A stretch of 64,000 bases of DNA, taken from positions 124,001 to 188,000 of the forward strand of contig NZ_MUNQ01000007.1 of assembly GCF_002001165.1 (NCBI RefSeq). The letters are read 5' to 3'. Below the pieces are notes generated by a model. That model did not search any database and was not told the DNA's origin. It saw nothing but the letters and a program-made list of their open reading frames with translations. The number at the start of each line of letters is the position of its first letter. Within the stretch, counting starts at the first letter, position 1. This stretch comes from Rhodanobacter sp. C05. GTDB lineage: Bacteria; Pseudomonadota; Gammaproteobacteria; Xanthomonadales; Rhodanobacteraceae. Position numbers and translations under genes: made by a program. Shown here piece by piece: positions 31,592-41,545 of the stretch.

Positions 31592-32518
31592 TCAGTCGGG
31601 CGGCAGGTTGAAGCCGCGCAGGATGCGCGCACGACCACCATCGTCCAGTTCCAGCAGCGCCAGCAGCGCACCATCGCTGGCAAACGCGGCAAAGCATCCA
31701 CTTGATGGAGCCGACGGCAGCGCAATCTGCTGACCACGCGAGATTGCCATGCTCTGCACCTCATCGAGCCGCAGTGCCGGCAAATCGGACAATCCGGCCG
31801 ATACCGGCAACAGATGCGCCAGCAACGCCTCATCACTCTGTTCCGATGCCTGCTGCAACGCTTCCAGCGTTACCATGCGCGGCTCGCGGAACGGCTCCAC
31901 CCACAGCCGGCGCAGTGCGGTCAGATGCGCACCACAGCCCAGATCCTCGCCCAGATCCACCGCCAGCGAACGGACATAGGTACCGGAGCCGCATTCCACA
32001 TGCAGCCTCAGTGTGTCGTCTGCGCGCGCCAGCAACTCGAGCTGGTGGATCTCCACCTCGCGCGGCGGCACGTCGACGATTTCGCCACGGCGCGCCTTCG
32101 CGTACAGCCGCTCGCCATCCTGCTTGAGTGCCGAGTACATCGGCGGCACCTGCTGGATGCGCCCACGCAACTTCGCCAGCGCCGCCTCGATGCGGGCATC
32201 ATCGATCGCCGGCACCGGACGCTGCTGCATCATTTCGCCTTCGCAGTCGGCCGTATCGGTGGTGATGCCAAGCCGGCACTCGGCCACATAGGCCTTGCGC
32301 GCCCCAAGCAGGCTGCCGGCCAGCTTGGTCGCCTCACCGAAACACAGTGGCAACAGGCCGGTTGCCAGCGGATCGAGCGCACCGGTATGGCCGCCCTTGG
32401 CTGCGCGCAGCAAACGGCGCACGGATTGCAGCGCCTGGTTGGAGCTCAGACCCAGCGGCTTGTCGAGCAGGACGATGCCGTGCAGATCACGGTGCTGGAT
32501 ACGCGGAAGACGACTCAT
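31592..32518 (-). CDS. truB: tRNA pseudouridine(55) synthase
   Basis: Makes pseudouridine 55 in the T loop of tRNAs. The start at 32518 (MSRLPRIQHRDLHGIVLLDKPLG) matches the family N-terminus. An in-frame GTG at 32563 would overlap rbfA and adds non-homologous residues. The catalytic aspartate is in GHTGALDPLATGLLPLC. PPMYSALKQDGERLYAKARRG and GSGTYVRSLAVDLG are family motifs, and the C-terminal PUA-like part follows. 308 residues. It lies between rbfA (28 bp) and rpsO, the conserved order. Confidence 0.95.
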   Translation of the reverse strand: MSRLPRIQHRDLHGIVLLDKPLGLSSNQALQSVRRLLRAAKGGHTGALDPLATGLLPLCFGEATKLAGSLLGARKAYVAECRLGITTDTADCEGEMMQQRPVPAIDDARIEAALAKLRGRIQQVPPMYSALKQDGERLYAKARRGEIVDVPPREVEIHQLELLARADDTLRLHVECGSGTYVRSLAVDLGEDLGCGAHLTALRRLWVEPFREPRMVTLEALQQASEQSDEALLAHLLPVSAGLSDLPALRLDEVQSMAISRGQQIALPSAPSSGCFAAFASDGALLALLELDDGGRARILRGFNLPPD

Positions 32519-32546
32519 CGGTTCAACGAAACCCTGCTTTTCCAGC

Positions 32547-32930
32547 TCAGTCCTGCTTGTCACCGGTGGGTGGCAACAGGTCCCGCGCCTGTCCGCGCAG
32601 CAGCGATTCGATGCGCTCGCCCTTGTCGACCGAATCGTCGTACTTGAATTTCAACTCCGGCACCCGGCGCATGCGCATGCCGCTGTGCGCCAGTGAATGG
32701 CGGATTTCGTGACTGATCGCGTTCAGTGCCTTCACCGTCGGCAAACCCTGCTCGGGCAGCATGGCGGTCACCCATACCGTGGCCCAATCCAGGTCACGAG
32801 TGATTTCCACGTCCGACACGCTGACCGACGGCAGCCCGTGATCGCGCACGGCCGCATGCACCAGCAAACCCAGTTCGCGGCGCAACTCGGCACCGATGCG
32901 GTCGGTACGTTTGAAATCACGGGATGGCAT
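32547..32930 (-). CDS. rbfA: Ribosome-binding factor A
   Basis: 127-residue cold-shock 30S assembly factor that binds near 16S helix 1. It has the KH-type fold with FKRTDRIGAELRRELGLLV at the N-terminus and the family stretches VSVSDVEITRDLDWATVWV and LPELKFKYDDSVDKGERIESLL (here VPELKFKYDDS). The ATG is in a normal context. Gene order infB-rbfA-truB is conserved in gammaproteobacteria; the 89-bp gap to infB holds two hairpins. Confidence 0.96.
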   Translation of the reverse strand: MPSRDFKRTDRIGAELRRELGLLVHAAVRDHGLPSVSVSDVEITRDLDWATVWVTAMLPEQGLPTVKALNAISHEIRHSLAHSGMRMRRVPELKFKYDDSVDKGERIESLLRGQARDLLPPTGDKQD

Positions 32931-32950
32931 GAGAGTCTCCAGATCAGATC

Positions 32951-33007
32951 GAGGTCCATCGCCGCATCACGGCGACGGACCTCGCCCTTCCCCCTTTGCA
33001 GGGGAAA
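32951..33007 (-). promoter_or_regulatory. Two tandem hairpins in the infB-rbfA spacer
   Basis: Hairpin 1 (32951-32983): 7-bp stem, one mismatch, 6-bp stem, 5-nt loop. Hairpin 2 (32988-33006): TTCCCC/GGGGAA with a 7-nt loop. No T-run follows, so processing or stabilisation is more likely than termination. Confidence 0.55.
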
Positions 33008-33019
33008 GGCAACAGTTCA

Positions 33020-35839
33020 TTACAGGGTCCGCGCTACTTCCGTGCGCTCGAAGCACTCGATCTGGTCGCCCGGCTTGACGTCGTTGTACTGCTTGACGGC
33101 AATGCCGCACTCCATGCCGTTGCGCACTTCGTCGACCAGGTCCTTGAAACGGCGCAGCGATTCCAGCTCGCCCTCGAAGATCACCACGTTGTCGCGCAGC
33201 ACGCGGATCGGCTTGCTGCGCTTGACCGAGCCTTCGGTGACCATGCAACCGGCCACGGCGCCGAACTTGGAGCTGCGGAACACGTCGCGAACCTCGGCGG
33301 TGCCGATGATGTCCTCGCGCACTTCCATGCCGAGCAGACCGGTCGCCGCCTGGGTCACCTGATCGATCACGTCATAGATGATCGAGAAGTAACGCACGTC
33401 GAGGCCAGCTGTCTCGATCACCTTGCGTGCGGATGCATCGGCACGCACGTTGAAGCCGATGACCAGCGCCTTCGAAGCGGCCGCCAGGGTGGCGTCGGAT
33501 TCGTTGATGCCACCCACGCCGGACGAGACCACGTTGACCCTGACCCGATCGTTGCCGATCTGGGTCAGCGACTCGCGCAGTGCCTCGACCGAACCCTGCA
33601 CGTCACCCTTGACCAGGATGTTGAGCGTCTGCTGCTCCACGCCCTGACCCATCTTGGCGATGATGTCCTCGAGGCGGTTGCTCTTGCTGACCATGCGTGT
33701 TTCGCGGCGCTTGAGTTCACGCTCCTGCGCGACCTCGCGGGCGAGACGCTCGTCTTCGACGCAGACGAAGTCGTCGCCGGTTTCCGGTACGCCGGACAGA
33801 CCCAGTACCTGCACGGGAATCGACGGACCGGCCTCCAGCACCTGCTGGCCAGTTTCATCAATCAGCGCGCGCATGCGACCGTATTCGATACCGCAGACGA
33901 CGAAGTCGCCCTTGCGCAACGTACCCTGCTGCACCAGCACCGTCGCAACCGGGCCACGACCGCGGTCCAGACGGGACTCGATCACCACACCGGAGGCGCG
34001 GCCATCGGCCACGGCCTTGAGCTCCATCACCTCAGCCTGGATCGAGATCGCATCGAGCAGATCCTCGACGCCAGCGCCGGTCTTGGCCGACACCGGCACG
34101 AACTGGACGTCGCCGCCCCAGTCTTCCGGCACCACTTCGTACTGCACCAGACCCTGCTTGACGTTGTCCGGGTTGGCGCCGTCCTTGTCCATCTTGTTGA
34201 CCGCGACGATCAGCGGCACCTTGGCGGCGCGCGCATGCTTCACGGCTTCCACAGTCTGCGGCATCACGCCGTCATCGGCGGCGACGACCAACACCACCAG
34301 ATCGGTCGACTGCGCGCCACGGGCACGCATCGAGGTGAAGGCGGCGTGGCCCGGGGTGTCCAGGAACGTGATCACGCCCTTGGAGGTTTCCACGTGGTAC
34401 GCACCGATGTGCTGGGTAATGCCGCCGGCTTCGCCGGCAGCGACCTTGGTACGACGGATGTAATCGAGCAGCGAGGTCTTGCCGTGGTCGACATGGCCCA
34501 TGATCGTCACCACCGGTGGGCGCGTGGTTTTCTCGCCTTCCAGTTCGACGTTCTGGGTATGTGCTGCCAGCGCTTCCTCGGCATTGTTCTGGTTGTCGGC
34601 AACCGGCGTATGGCCAAGCTCCTCGACCACCAGCACTGCAGTATCGTGATCGATGGTCTGGTTGATGGTCGCCATGACGCCCATCTTGAACAGCGCCTTG
34701 ACCACCTCGGAACCCTTGACGGCCATCTTCTGCGCCAGCTCGGCAACGACGTTGGCGTCACCCACCACCACTTCGCGCACCACCGGTGCGGTTGGGCGCG
34801 AGAAACCATGCGGGCCGGACGGCGCATTGTTGCTGCCACGCGACAGTTCGCGGACATTGCCGCGTCCGGGTTTGCCGCGCTTGTTGCTGGAGGAGGAACG
34901 GCGAGCCCGGTCGGCATCGCTCAGGTGCATCTGGCCGCCGGCGAAACGCTTGCTGCCATCGCGCTCTTCCTTGCTGTTGGTCTCCTCGCGTTCGCGACCA
35001 TGCTTGGGCTTGCCACGGGCATCGCTGGCAGGAGCCGGTGCCGCCGCGGGGCCACCCACACTGGGGCGCGCGGTAGGCTTCACTGGGGCCACTGGGGCTG
35101 TTGGCGCTACGGGTGCTGCCACTGGTGCGGCTACCGGCTTGACCAGCTTTTCGCGTTTGCGCGGCTCGTGGATGCGCGGCAGGATCATGCCCAGGTCGCG
35201 CTGGTCCATGCGCTGCACAGCCGCGGATTCATCTTCGGGCTTGTCCGCAGGGGTTGCTTCGACGACCGGAGCCGGCTCTGGCGCAGACGCAACCACATCA
35301 CTCTCGTCGGCGACCTTGGCCTCAGCCTGGCGCCGCTCCTGTTCCTGCTGCTCGTGGAGGGCGCGCTGCTGCGCCTCTTCCTGACGGCGCTGTTCGGCCT
35401 CGATCCGCTCGCGCTCTTCCTGCTCACGCTGCTGCTGGGATTCCTGCAGCTTGCGCACGGCATCCTCGCGCTCGCCGTCGGCACCGGCTTCCTCGGCGAT
35501 CACGCTGCGCTTGACGTAGGTACGCTTGGCGCGCACCTCGACGTTGACCGTCTTGGCTGCACCGGCCGCACCGCGACCACCCGGCGTGGCCACTTTCAGC
35601 TCGCCAACTGTGCGACGCTTGAGAGTGATCTGGCGTGGTGCGCTGTCCTCGACCTCGGCGGCAGCTTCGTTCTTGCCGTGCGTGCGGCGCAGGAAACCAA
35701 GCAGTTTCACCTTTTCGGTGCTGCTGATGACCTGCTCCTGATCGGAGAATTTCATGCCTGCCTCGCCAAGCTGCGACAGCAACTTGTCGACCGGCATGCC
35801 CAGTACCTGGGCTAGTTGTTTGATCGTGACGTCCGACAT
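33020..35839 (-). CDS. infB: Translation initiation factor IF-2
   Basis: GTPase that brings initiator fMet-tRNA to the 30S subunit. The 939-residue protein starts [21 protein letters not shown] (IF2_N) at 35839, chosen for family match and the upstream GGAGCAGAG. An in-frame ATG 23 codons earlier lies in untranslated leader. A long charged Ala/Glu/Arg/Gln-rich linker (about 100-430) is followed by the G domain: G1 GHVDHGKTS near residue 447, [17 protein letters not shown] and SAKTG. Domains II-IV follow, with [15 protein letters not shown]. Internal starts giving IF2-beta forms are possible but not assigned. Confidence 0.97.
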   Translation of the reverse strand: MSDVTIKQLAQVLGMPVDKLLSQLGEAGMKFSDQEQVISSTEKVKLLGFLRRTHGKNEAAAEVEDSAPRQITLKRRTVGELKVATPGGRGAAGAAKTVNVEVRAKRTYVKRSVIAEEAGADGEREDAVRKLQESQQQREQEERERIEAEQRRQEEAQQRALHEQQEQERRQAEAKVADESDVVASAPEPAPVVEATPADKPEDESAAVQRMDQRDLGMILPRIHEPRKREKLVKPVAAPVAAPVAPTAPVAPVKPTARPSVGGPAAAPAPASDARGKPKHGREREETNSKEERDGSKRFAGGQMHLSDADRARRSSSSNKRGKPGRGNVRELSRGSNNAPSGPHGFSRPTAPVVREVVVGDANVVAELAQKMAVKGSEVVKALFKMGVMATINQTIDHDTAVLVVEELGHTPVADNQNNAEEALAAHTQNVELEGEKTTRPPVVTIMGHVDHGKTSLLDYIRRTKVAAGEAGGITQHIGAYHVETSKGVITFLDTPGHAAFTSMRARGAQSTDLVVLVVAADDGVMPQTVEAVKHARAAKVPLIVAVNKMDKDGANPDNVKQGLVQYEVVPEDWGGDVQFVPVSAKTGAGVEDLLDAISIQAEVMELKAVADGRASGVVIESRLDRGRGPVATVLVQQGTLRKGDFVVCGIEYGRMRALIDETGQQVLEAGPSIPVQVLGLSGVPETGDDFVCVEDERLAREVAQERELKRRETRMVSKSNRLEDIIAKMGQGVEQQTLNILVKGDVQGSVEALRESLTQIGNDRVRVNVVSSGVGGINESDATLAAASKALVIGFNVRADASARKVIETAGLDVRYFSIIYDVIDQVTQAATGLLGMEVREDIIGTAEVRDVFRSSKFGAVAGCMVTEGSVKRSKPIRVLRDNVVIFEGELESLRRFKDLVDEVRNGMECGIAVKQYNDVKPGDQIECFERTEVARTL

Positions 35840-35985
35840 CGTGTTCTCTGCTCCGCCGTTCCCGCGCTTGGGCCTTTCGGCCCTTATCGTCAGTGCGACA
35901 TTATCCATGCCGCCACCTCCATCCTTGGTGAAAGGCTCCGTAAAGCCTTTCTCGGCACACCCATCCAGGGTGTTGCCGTCCGCGG
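35840..35985 (-). other. nusA-infB spacer with two small hairpins
   Basis: 146 bp. GAAAGGC/GCCTTTC (35931-35937, 35946-35952) forms an 8-nt-loop hairpin, and GGGCC/GGCCC with a GAAA-containing loop lies near 35870-35884. Neither is followed by a clear T-run on the minus strand. Confidence 0.45.
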
Positions 35986-37491
35986 TTAGCCGCCTTTCTC
36001 CAGCCGCTCGATCATCGGTGCACGCGCGGCCATGATCAGTGCCGCAGCGCGCTCCTCGTCCATGCCTTCGATATCAATCAGGTCGTCCACCGCCAGATCG
36101 GCCAGATCGTCGACCGTACTCACTTCGCGGGCCGCCAGCGTATAGGCAGTCGCTTCGTCCATGCCAGGCAGTGCGAGCAGTCCGGCGGACGGCTGATGCT
36201 CGTCGACGCCCTCCTCCACAGCCAGTGCCTCGGTGAGCAGCGCGTCGCGTGCACGGGCGCGCAGTTCCTCAACGATGTCCTCGTCGAAACCTTCCACCGC
36301 CAGCAGCTCCGCGCTGGGCACGTAGGCAATTTCCTCGATACTGGAGAAACCTTCCTGCACCAGGATGACGGCAATCTCCTGATCCACTTCGAGCTTGTCC
36401 ATGAACAGCTGGCGCGCGGCCTCCTGCTCGGACTCGCTCTTGGCGGTGACCTGGTCCTGGGTCATCACGTTGAGCTGCCAGCCGGTCAACTTGCTGGCAA
36501 GACGCACGTTCTGGCCACCACGACCGATCGCCTGGGACAGCTTGTCCTCGGCCACCGCGATGTCCATCGAGTGCTTTTCCTCGTCCATGATGATGGACTG
36601 CACTTCGGCCGGCGCCATCGCATTGATGACGAACTGCGCCTGGTTCTCGTGCCACAGGATGATGTCGACGCGTTCGCCGTTCAGATCGTTGGATACTGCC
36701 TGCACGCGCGAACCGCGCATGCCGATGCAGGCGCCGATCGGATCGGTGCGGCTGTCATGCGCCAGCACGGCGATCTTCGCGCGATCGCCCGGGTCGCGGG
36801 CGCAGCCCTTGATCTCGACCAGGCCCTGACCGACTTCCGGCACTTCCAGCTTGAACAGCTCGATCATGAACTCCGGCGCCGCACGCGACACGAACAGCTG
36901 CGGGCCGCGCGCCTCGGACTTCACTTCGTACAGGTAACCGCGAACACGATCGCCGACGCGTGCCGATTCACGTGGAATCGTCTTGTCGCGCGGGATGAAC
37001 GCCTCGGCATTGCTGCCCAGGTCGAGGTAGATGTTGCCGCGCTCGACGCGCTTGACGATGCCGGTGACCAGTTCGCCGACGCGATCGGCAAAGGCATCGA
37101 CCACCTGCTGGCGCTCGGCTTCGCGCACGCGCTGGACAATCACCTGCTTGGCGGCCTGCGCGGCAATACGGCCGAATTCGGCGTTCTCGATCTGCTGTTC
37201 GATGTACTCGCCCACTTCGGCGTCGGCACGCTCGTCCAGCGCATCCATCAGGCGCAGCTGGTAGAACGGCGATTCCATCTCGCCATCGTCGGCAATGACT
37301 TCCCAGCGGCGGAACGTCTGGTATTCGCCGGTATCGTGGTCGATCGACACGCGGATGTCCGGTTCCTCTTCCGGATAGCGCTTCTTCGCGGCCGAGGCCA
37401 GTGCGGCCTCCATCGCCTCGAAAATCACATCCAGCGGCACGCCCTTTTCATTGGCGACTGCCTCGACGACCAGCAAAAGTTCTTTGCTCAT
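35986..37491 (-). CDS. nusA: Transcription termination/antitermination protein NusA
   Basis: RNA polymerase-associated elongation factor that promotes pausing and intrinsic termination. The 501-residue protein has an N-terminal domain (1-130, [21 protein letters not shown]), S1 (about 135-200, [16 protein letters not shown]), two KH domains (about 230-345, [17 protein letters not shown] and [20 protein letters not shown]) and two acidic C-terminal repeats (about 360-495, [29 protein letters not shown] and the [21 protein letters not shown] segment). The terminator-like hairpin just upstream (37569-37586) suggests feedback by NusA on its own gene. Confidence 0.97.
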   Translation of the reverse strand: MSKELLLVVEAVANEKGVPLDVIFEAMEAALASAAKKRYPEEEPDIRVSIDHDTGEYQTFRRWEVIADDGEMESPFYQLRLMDALDERADAEVGEYIEQQIENAEFGRIAAQAAKQVIVQRVREAERQQVVDAFADRVGELVTGIVKRVERGNIYLDLGSNAEAFIPRDKTIPRESARVGDRVRGYLYEVKSEARGPQLFVSRAAPEFMIELFKLEVPEVGQGLVEIKGCARDPGDRAKIAVLAHDSRTDPIGACIGMRGSRVQAVSNDLNGERVDIILWHENQAQFVINAMAPAEVQSIIMDEEKHSMDIAVAEDKLSQAIGRGGQNVRLASKLTGWQLNVMTQDQVTAKSESEQEAARQLFMDKLEVDQEIAVILVQEGFSSIEEIAYVPSAELLAVEGFDEDIVEELRARARDALLTEALAVEEGVDEHQPSAGLLALPGMDEATAYTLAAREVSTVDDLADLAVDDLIDIEGMDEERAAALIMAARAPMIERLEKGG

Positions 37492-37538
37492 TGCAGCAAC
37501 TCCATAGGCGCCCAGCGGCGTCCAAATCGTTAGCTTTT

Positions 37539-37586
37539 GCGCTCATCCCTGAGCGCGAGGATCAAAAAGCGGCCATCCATGGCCGC
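37539..37586 (-). terminator. Terminator-like hairpins between rimP and nusA
   Basis: Reading on the minus strand: GCGGCCAT/ATGGCCGC (37579-37586 with 37569-37576), followed immediately by TTTTTG (37568-37563), an intrinsic-terminator layout. A second hairpin GCGCTCA/TGAGCGC (37539-37545, 37550-37556) lies closer to nusA. Read-through must occur for nusA expression, so this is probably an attenuator. Confidence 0.65.
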
Positions 37587-37597
37587 ACTATTCACTT

Positions 37598-38152
37598 TCA
37601 ATCAGCCTGCTTCTTGCCGGGCGTCTTGCCGCCGCGCTTGGGCTGTGGCGCATAACCCAGCGCCACCCAGTCCGGCACCACACGCGCACTTTCCACCAGC
37701 GCATGCTCGAATTCGAATGTCTTGCCTTCCGCTTCCAGCACAATGTGCTCGCCTTCCACCGACACCAGCTTGCCGCGCAGGCGACGACGACCTTCCAGCG
37801 ACGCCTTCAGCAGCAACTTCACTTCTTGTCCGCTGACTCGCGCAAACTGCTCCGCGGTGAACAACGGCCGATCAATTCCGGGCGAGGAAACCTCCAGCAC
37901 GTAATGGCCTGGAATCGGATCCTCTACGTCGAGCAACGCGGACAGCTCGCGACTGGCACTCTCGCAGTCCTCGATGCCGACCTCGCGACGTTCGCCCTCA
38001 TTGCCCATGTCGGGCTCGCCCTTGTCGAGCAAGTCCAGGTAAACGCGCAGCGTACTCTGTCCATGCGACGGGGTGAACTCCACGCCGAGGCATTCCAGGC
38101 CCAGATCGGCCAGTACCTCGGTGAAGCGTTGTGCCAGTGCCTGTGTATCCAT
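37598..38152 (-). CDS. rimP: Ribosome maturation factor RimP
   Basis: 30S subunit assembly factor, 184 residues. The N-terminal domain has [24 protein letters not shown] and the conserved [36 protein letters not shown], and the C-terminal SH3-like domain covers about 95-165. The last residues are a Lys-rich tail ([16 protein letters not shown]). The purine-rich GGAAGGAAG precedes the ATG. First protein gene after the initiator tRNA in the nusA operon; terminators separate it from the tRNA. Confidence 0.95.
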   Translation of the reverse strand: MDTQALAQRFTEVLADLGLECLGVEFTPSHGQSTLRVYLDLLDKGEPDMGNEGERREVGIEDCESASRELSALLDVEDPIPGHYVLEVSSPGIDRPLFTAEQFARVSGQEVKLLLKASLEGRRRLRGKLVSVEGEHIVLEAEGKTFEFEHALVESARVVPDWVALGYAPQPKRGGKTPGKKQAD

Positions 38153-38193
38153 GGATTTGTCTTCCTTCCCAGCTCACTCTCTCAGAACAGCAG

Positions 38194-38223
38194 AAACAAA
38201 AAATGGGCTCCAACGGCCCATTT
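38194..38223 (-). terminator. Rho-independent terminator upstream of rimP
   Basis: On the minus strand AAATGGGC/GCCCATTT (38216-38223 with 38201-38208), 7-nt loop, followed by TTTTTTGTTT (to about 38194). It lies 40-70 nt before the rimP ATG, so it is an attenuator of the nusA operon rather than an operon end. Confidence 0.75.
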
Positions 38224-38308
38224 CCTTATCTCGCCGATGTTCCTCCCTGCGCAGCTCCTTCCGGCACCCGAATCAGTCTTGGATCCGGTGCGACGCATCC
38301 GTGCGCCC

Positions 38309-38335
38309 AACAAAAAAGCCTCACGAGGAGGCTTT
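38309..38335 (-). terminator. Rho-independent terminator after tRNA-fMet
   Basis: On the minus strand AAAGCCTC/GAGGCTTT (38328-38335 with 38315-38322) with a 5-nt loop, then TTTTTTG (38317-38311). It lies 18 nt beyond the tRNA 3' end. Confidence 0.85.
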
Positions 38336-38353
38336 CTTGCATCAAGAAAGATC

Positions 38354-38430
<77 letters not shown>

Positions 38431-38443
38431 TCAGAGTCCGAAG

Positions 38444-38472
38444 AGTTTATCGGGATGGCCAGCTTCTTGCAA
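38444..38472 (-). promoter_or_regulatory. Promoter of tRNA-fMet / nusA operon
   Basis: On the minus strand TTGCAA (38472-38467), 17-bp spacer, TAAACT (38449-38444), with the expected start point around 38437, 7 nt before the mature tRNA 5' end. A strong sigma70-type arrangement. Confidence 0.75.
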
Positions 38473-38554
38473 GCCTCAACTTAACAATCTGTTGCTTTGT
38501 CACTGTGCAGTGAACCATCTCAGCATGACACGATGGTTTCCACACCCGCATCGA

Positions 38555-40009
38555 TCAAAGGCCGAACGCTGACCGGCACCAGCCCAGCAGCGGCCCCCAG
38601 TACAGACCCAGCACCAGCAACGACAGCGCGTTCAACGACAACACCACGCGCAGGGACGCATCCGGCTTGGCCTTCAACTCACTGCCCTCGGCCGGCTTGT
38701 CGAAGTACATCACCTTGATCACGTGCAGGTAGTAGTACAGACCGATGATCGCGAACACGATACCGACGATGGCCAACCACAACATGTTCGCGTGGATCGC
38801 CGCTTCCAGCACCAGGACCTTGGCCCAGAAACCGAACAGCGGCGGCACACCGGCCAGCGAGAACATCGCCAGCAGCATCAGGAACGCCATCCACGGAGAC
38901 TTCTGGTTGAGTCCCTTCAGGTCGGCAATTTCCTCGCACTCGAAACCCGCACGGGTCAGCGCCAGCATCACGCCGAACGCAGCCACACCCATCAGCGCAT
39001 AGCAGATCGCATAGAACATCGCCGCGGCATAGCCTTCCGGCCCGGCCGCGGCCAGACCCAGCAGCAGGTAGCCCATGTGCGAGATGGTCGAATACGCCAG
39101 CATGCGCTTGAGGTTGGTCTGCACGATCGCGACCAGATTGCCGATCGCCAGCGAAACGACTGCCAGCACCGCCAGCATCAACTGCCAATGCTGCGACAGG
39201 TCGCCCATGCCCGAACTGAGCAGGCGGTACGCCATGCCGAAGGCAGCCAGCTTTGAGCCCGAGGCAATGAAGGTGGTGACTGGCGTCGGCGCACCCTGGT
39301 AGACGTCAGGAATCCACATGTGGAATGGTGCAGCACCCAGCTTGAAGCCGATGCCGACGATCATGAAGATCAGTCCGAACAGCAGCAGCTTCGGCGCCGT
39401 GGTGTACGCCATCACGTTGTGCAGTTGCGCCAGATCCAGGCTCGGCGTGCCGCCCATGCCGGAGGCACCGTAGACCATCGACATGCCGTACAGCAGCATG
39501 CCCGAGGCCAGTGCGCCCAGCACGAAGTACTTGATCGCCGCCTCGGACGGCAATCGTGCATCACGGTTCAATGCGACCAGTGCATACGACGACAGCGACA
39601 GCAGCTCCAGTCCCAGGTACACGGTGACCAGGTTGCCGGCTGACACCAGCAGCATGATGCCGATCACCGCGAAGATCATCAGCGTGTAGAACTCGCCGAT
39701 CAGCAGCTTGCGGTCGATCAGGTAGGGCCGCGCGTACACCATCACCAGCACGGTGGTCAGCAACGCAAAGATCTTGAGGATATCCGCCACCCGGTCACGC
39801 ACGAACATGTCGCCGAAGGCGGTTACCGCCGGCTCCTGCTGGCCCGCAATCAGCATATAGACGGCCACCAGCAGCACGACGATCGAAATCCAGTGCAGCA
39901 TGGGGCGCTGCTCGGGTTTCATGAAGGCATCCAGCAGCAACAGCAAGCACGCCGCTGCGACCAGATAAAACTCCGGTGCCATGATCAGGATGTCAATAAA
40001 AGTCGGCAT
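38555..40009 (-). CDS. nuoN: NADH-quinone oxidoreductase subunit N
   Basis: Proton-pumping, antiporter-like membrane subunit of complex I (484 residues, about 14 hydrophobic helices). Conserved pieces include LGLELLSLSSYALVALNR, the broken-helix region KLGAAPFHMWIPDVYQGAPTPVT with the essential lysine, and LKRMLAYSTISHMGYLLLG. It is the last gene of nuoA-N. No strong terminator follows; only short dyads (38500-38513) lie in the 124 bp before the initiator tRNA promoter. Confidence 0.97.
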   Translation of the reverse strand: MPTFIDILIMAPEFYLVAAACLLLLLDAFMKPEQRPMLHWISIVVLLVAVYMLIAGQQEPAVTAFGDMFVRDRVADILKIFALLTTVLVMVYARPYLIDRKLLIGEFYTLMIFAVIGIMLLVSAGNLVTVYLGLELLSLSSYALVALNRDARLPSEAAIKYFVLGALASGMLLYGMSMVYGASGMGGTPSLDLAQLHNVMAYTTAPKLLLFGLIFMIVGIGFKLGAAPFHMWIPDVYQGAPTPVTTFIASGSKLAAFGMAYRLLSSGMGDLSQHWQLMLAVLAVVSLAIGNLVAIVQTNLKRMLAYSTISHMGYLLLGLAAAGPEGYAAAMFYAICYALMGVAAFGVMLALTRAGFECEEIADLKGLNQKSPWMAFLMLLAMFSLAGVPPLFGFWAKVLVLEAAIHANMLWLAIVGIVFAIIGLYYYLHVIKVMYFDKPAEGSELKAKPDASLRVVLSLNALSLLVLGLYWGPLLGWCRSAFGL

Positions 40010-40021
40010 GTTCGATCCCGA

Positions 40022-41530
40022 TCAAATCTTGTGAATGGCAATCTGGTGCACCAGCTGCGATACCGAACTGTCCATCAGATGGACCAGCGGTTGCGGCCAG
40101 ATGCCCAGCGCCAGTACGGCGGCGGCGAAGGCCACCAGCACGAACGTTTCGCGGCCGTTGATTTCCTTCATCTCGGCCACGTGCGAATTGGTGATGTCGC
40201 CCCACAGTACGCGCTTGACCAGCCACAACGTGTAGGCCGCACCGATGATCAGGGTGAACGCGGCAAACAGGGCGATCCACGGATTTGCCGCGAAGCTGGC
40301 CAGGATCACCATGAACTCGCCGACAAAGCCGCTGGTGCCCGGCAGACCGCAGTTTGCCATCGCAAACAGCACATAGAAGAAGCCGAACCACGGCATCACG
40401 TTGATGACACCACCGTAATCCTTGATCGAGCGGGTGTGCATGCGGTCGTACAGCACGCCGATGCAGGTAAACATCGCGCCGGAGACGAAACCGTGCGAGA
40501 TCATCTGCACCATCGCGCCCTGCATGCCCAGCTGCGCCATATCGATGTTGCCCGATTCACGCACCAGCATGAACGCGATGAAGATGCCCAGGGTGACGAA
40601 GCCCATATGGGCCACAGATGAATACGCCACCAGCTTCTTCATGTCCTCCTGCACCAGCGCCACGTAACCGATGTAGACCACCGCGATCAGGCTCAGCGCG
40701 ATCACCACCCAGGCGAAGTGCTCGGAGGCGTCCGGCACGATCGGCAGCGAGAAGCGCAGGAACCCGTATCCGCCGATCTTCAGCATCACTGCCGCCAGCA
40801 CCACCGAGCCGCCAGTCGGCGCCTCCACGTGGGCATCCGGCAACCAGGTATGCACCGGCACCATCGGCACCTTGATCGCAAACGCGATCAGGAACGCGAA
40901 GAAGATCCAGCTCTGCTCCTTCATCGTCAACGGCAGAGCGGCCAGCGTGGCGAGGTCGAACGTATGCGCCTTCTCGTACAGGTACAGCAGCGCGATCAAC
41001 ATGAAGACCGAGCCGAAGAACGTGTAGATGAAGAACTTCAGCGTGGCGTATACCCGCCGCGGACCACCCCAGATACCGATCAGGATGAACATCGGGATCA
41101 GGATTGCCTCGAACAGCGCATAGAACAGCAGCGCGTCGGTGGCGCAGAACACGCCGATCAGCAGACCTTCGAGGATCAGCATCGCGGCCATGTACTGGTG
41201 CGGCTTGTCCTGGATGACTTCCCATGCACCGGCGATCACCAGGATGCCGACGAAGGTGGTCATCAGGATCAGCGCCACCGAGATGCCGTCGACCGCCAGC
41301 CCGTAGTGGACGCCCCACGAAGCGATCCACAGATAGCTTTCGGTCAGTTGCATGCCTCCGGTATCGGGGTTGTACTGCACCAGCAGGAACAGGCTGACCG
41401 CGAAGGTCAGCACGGCCACCAGCAGCGACAACCAGCGTGCCAGATTGGGACGGGTGGAGCCGGCAAGCAGCACCGGGATGGCGCCGGCAACGGGGAGCCA
41501 GATCAGCAGGCTGAGCAAGTGATTGAACAT
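40022..41530 (-). CDS. nuoM: NADH-quinone oxidoreductase subunit M
   Basis: Second antiporter-like pumping subunit, 502 residues. It shows the N-terminal WGVHYGLAVDGISVALILMTT, the FALFEAILIPMFILIGIWGG block (here YALFEAILIPMF) containing the essential helix-5 glutamate, AFAIKVPMVPVHTWLPDAHVEAPTGGSVVLA with the helix-7/8 lysine region, and KKLVAYSSVAHMGFV. It lies 12 bp upstream of nuoN and 15 bp after nuoL. Confidence 0.97.
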   Translation of the reverse strand: MFNHLLSLLIWLPVAGAIPVLLAGSTRPNLARWLSLLVAVLTFAVSLFLLVQYNPDTGGMQLTESYLWIASWGVHYGLAVDGISVALILMTTFVGILVIAGAWEVIQDKPHQYMAAMLILEGLLIGVFCATDALLFYALFEAILIPMFILIGIWGGPRRVYATLKFFIYTFFGSVFMLIALLYLYEKAHTFDLATLAALPLTMKEQSWIFFAFLIAFAIKVPMVPVHTWLPDAHVEAPTGGSVVLAAVMLKIGGYGFLRFSLPIVPDASEHFAWVVIALSLIAVVYIGYVALVQEDMKKLVAYSSVAHMGFVTLGIFIAFMLVRESGNIDMAQLGMQGAMVQMISHGFVSGAMFTCIGVLYDRMHTRSIKDYGGVINVMPWFGFFYVLFAMANCGLPGTSGFVGEFMVILASFAANPWIALFAAFTLIIGAAYTLWLVKRVLWGDITNSHVAEMKEINGRETFVLVAFAAAVLALGIWPQPLVHLMDSSVSQLVHQIAIHKI

Positions 41531-41545
41531 GTGTGCTTGCTTCCC

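Noticed and set aside
32996-35815. 939-codon plus-strand open frame opposite infB
   Set aside because: Same cause: the complement of a long GC-rich conserved gene stays open. The translation has no recognised domains.
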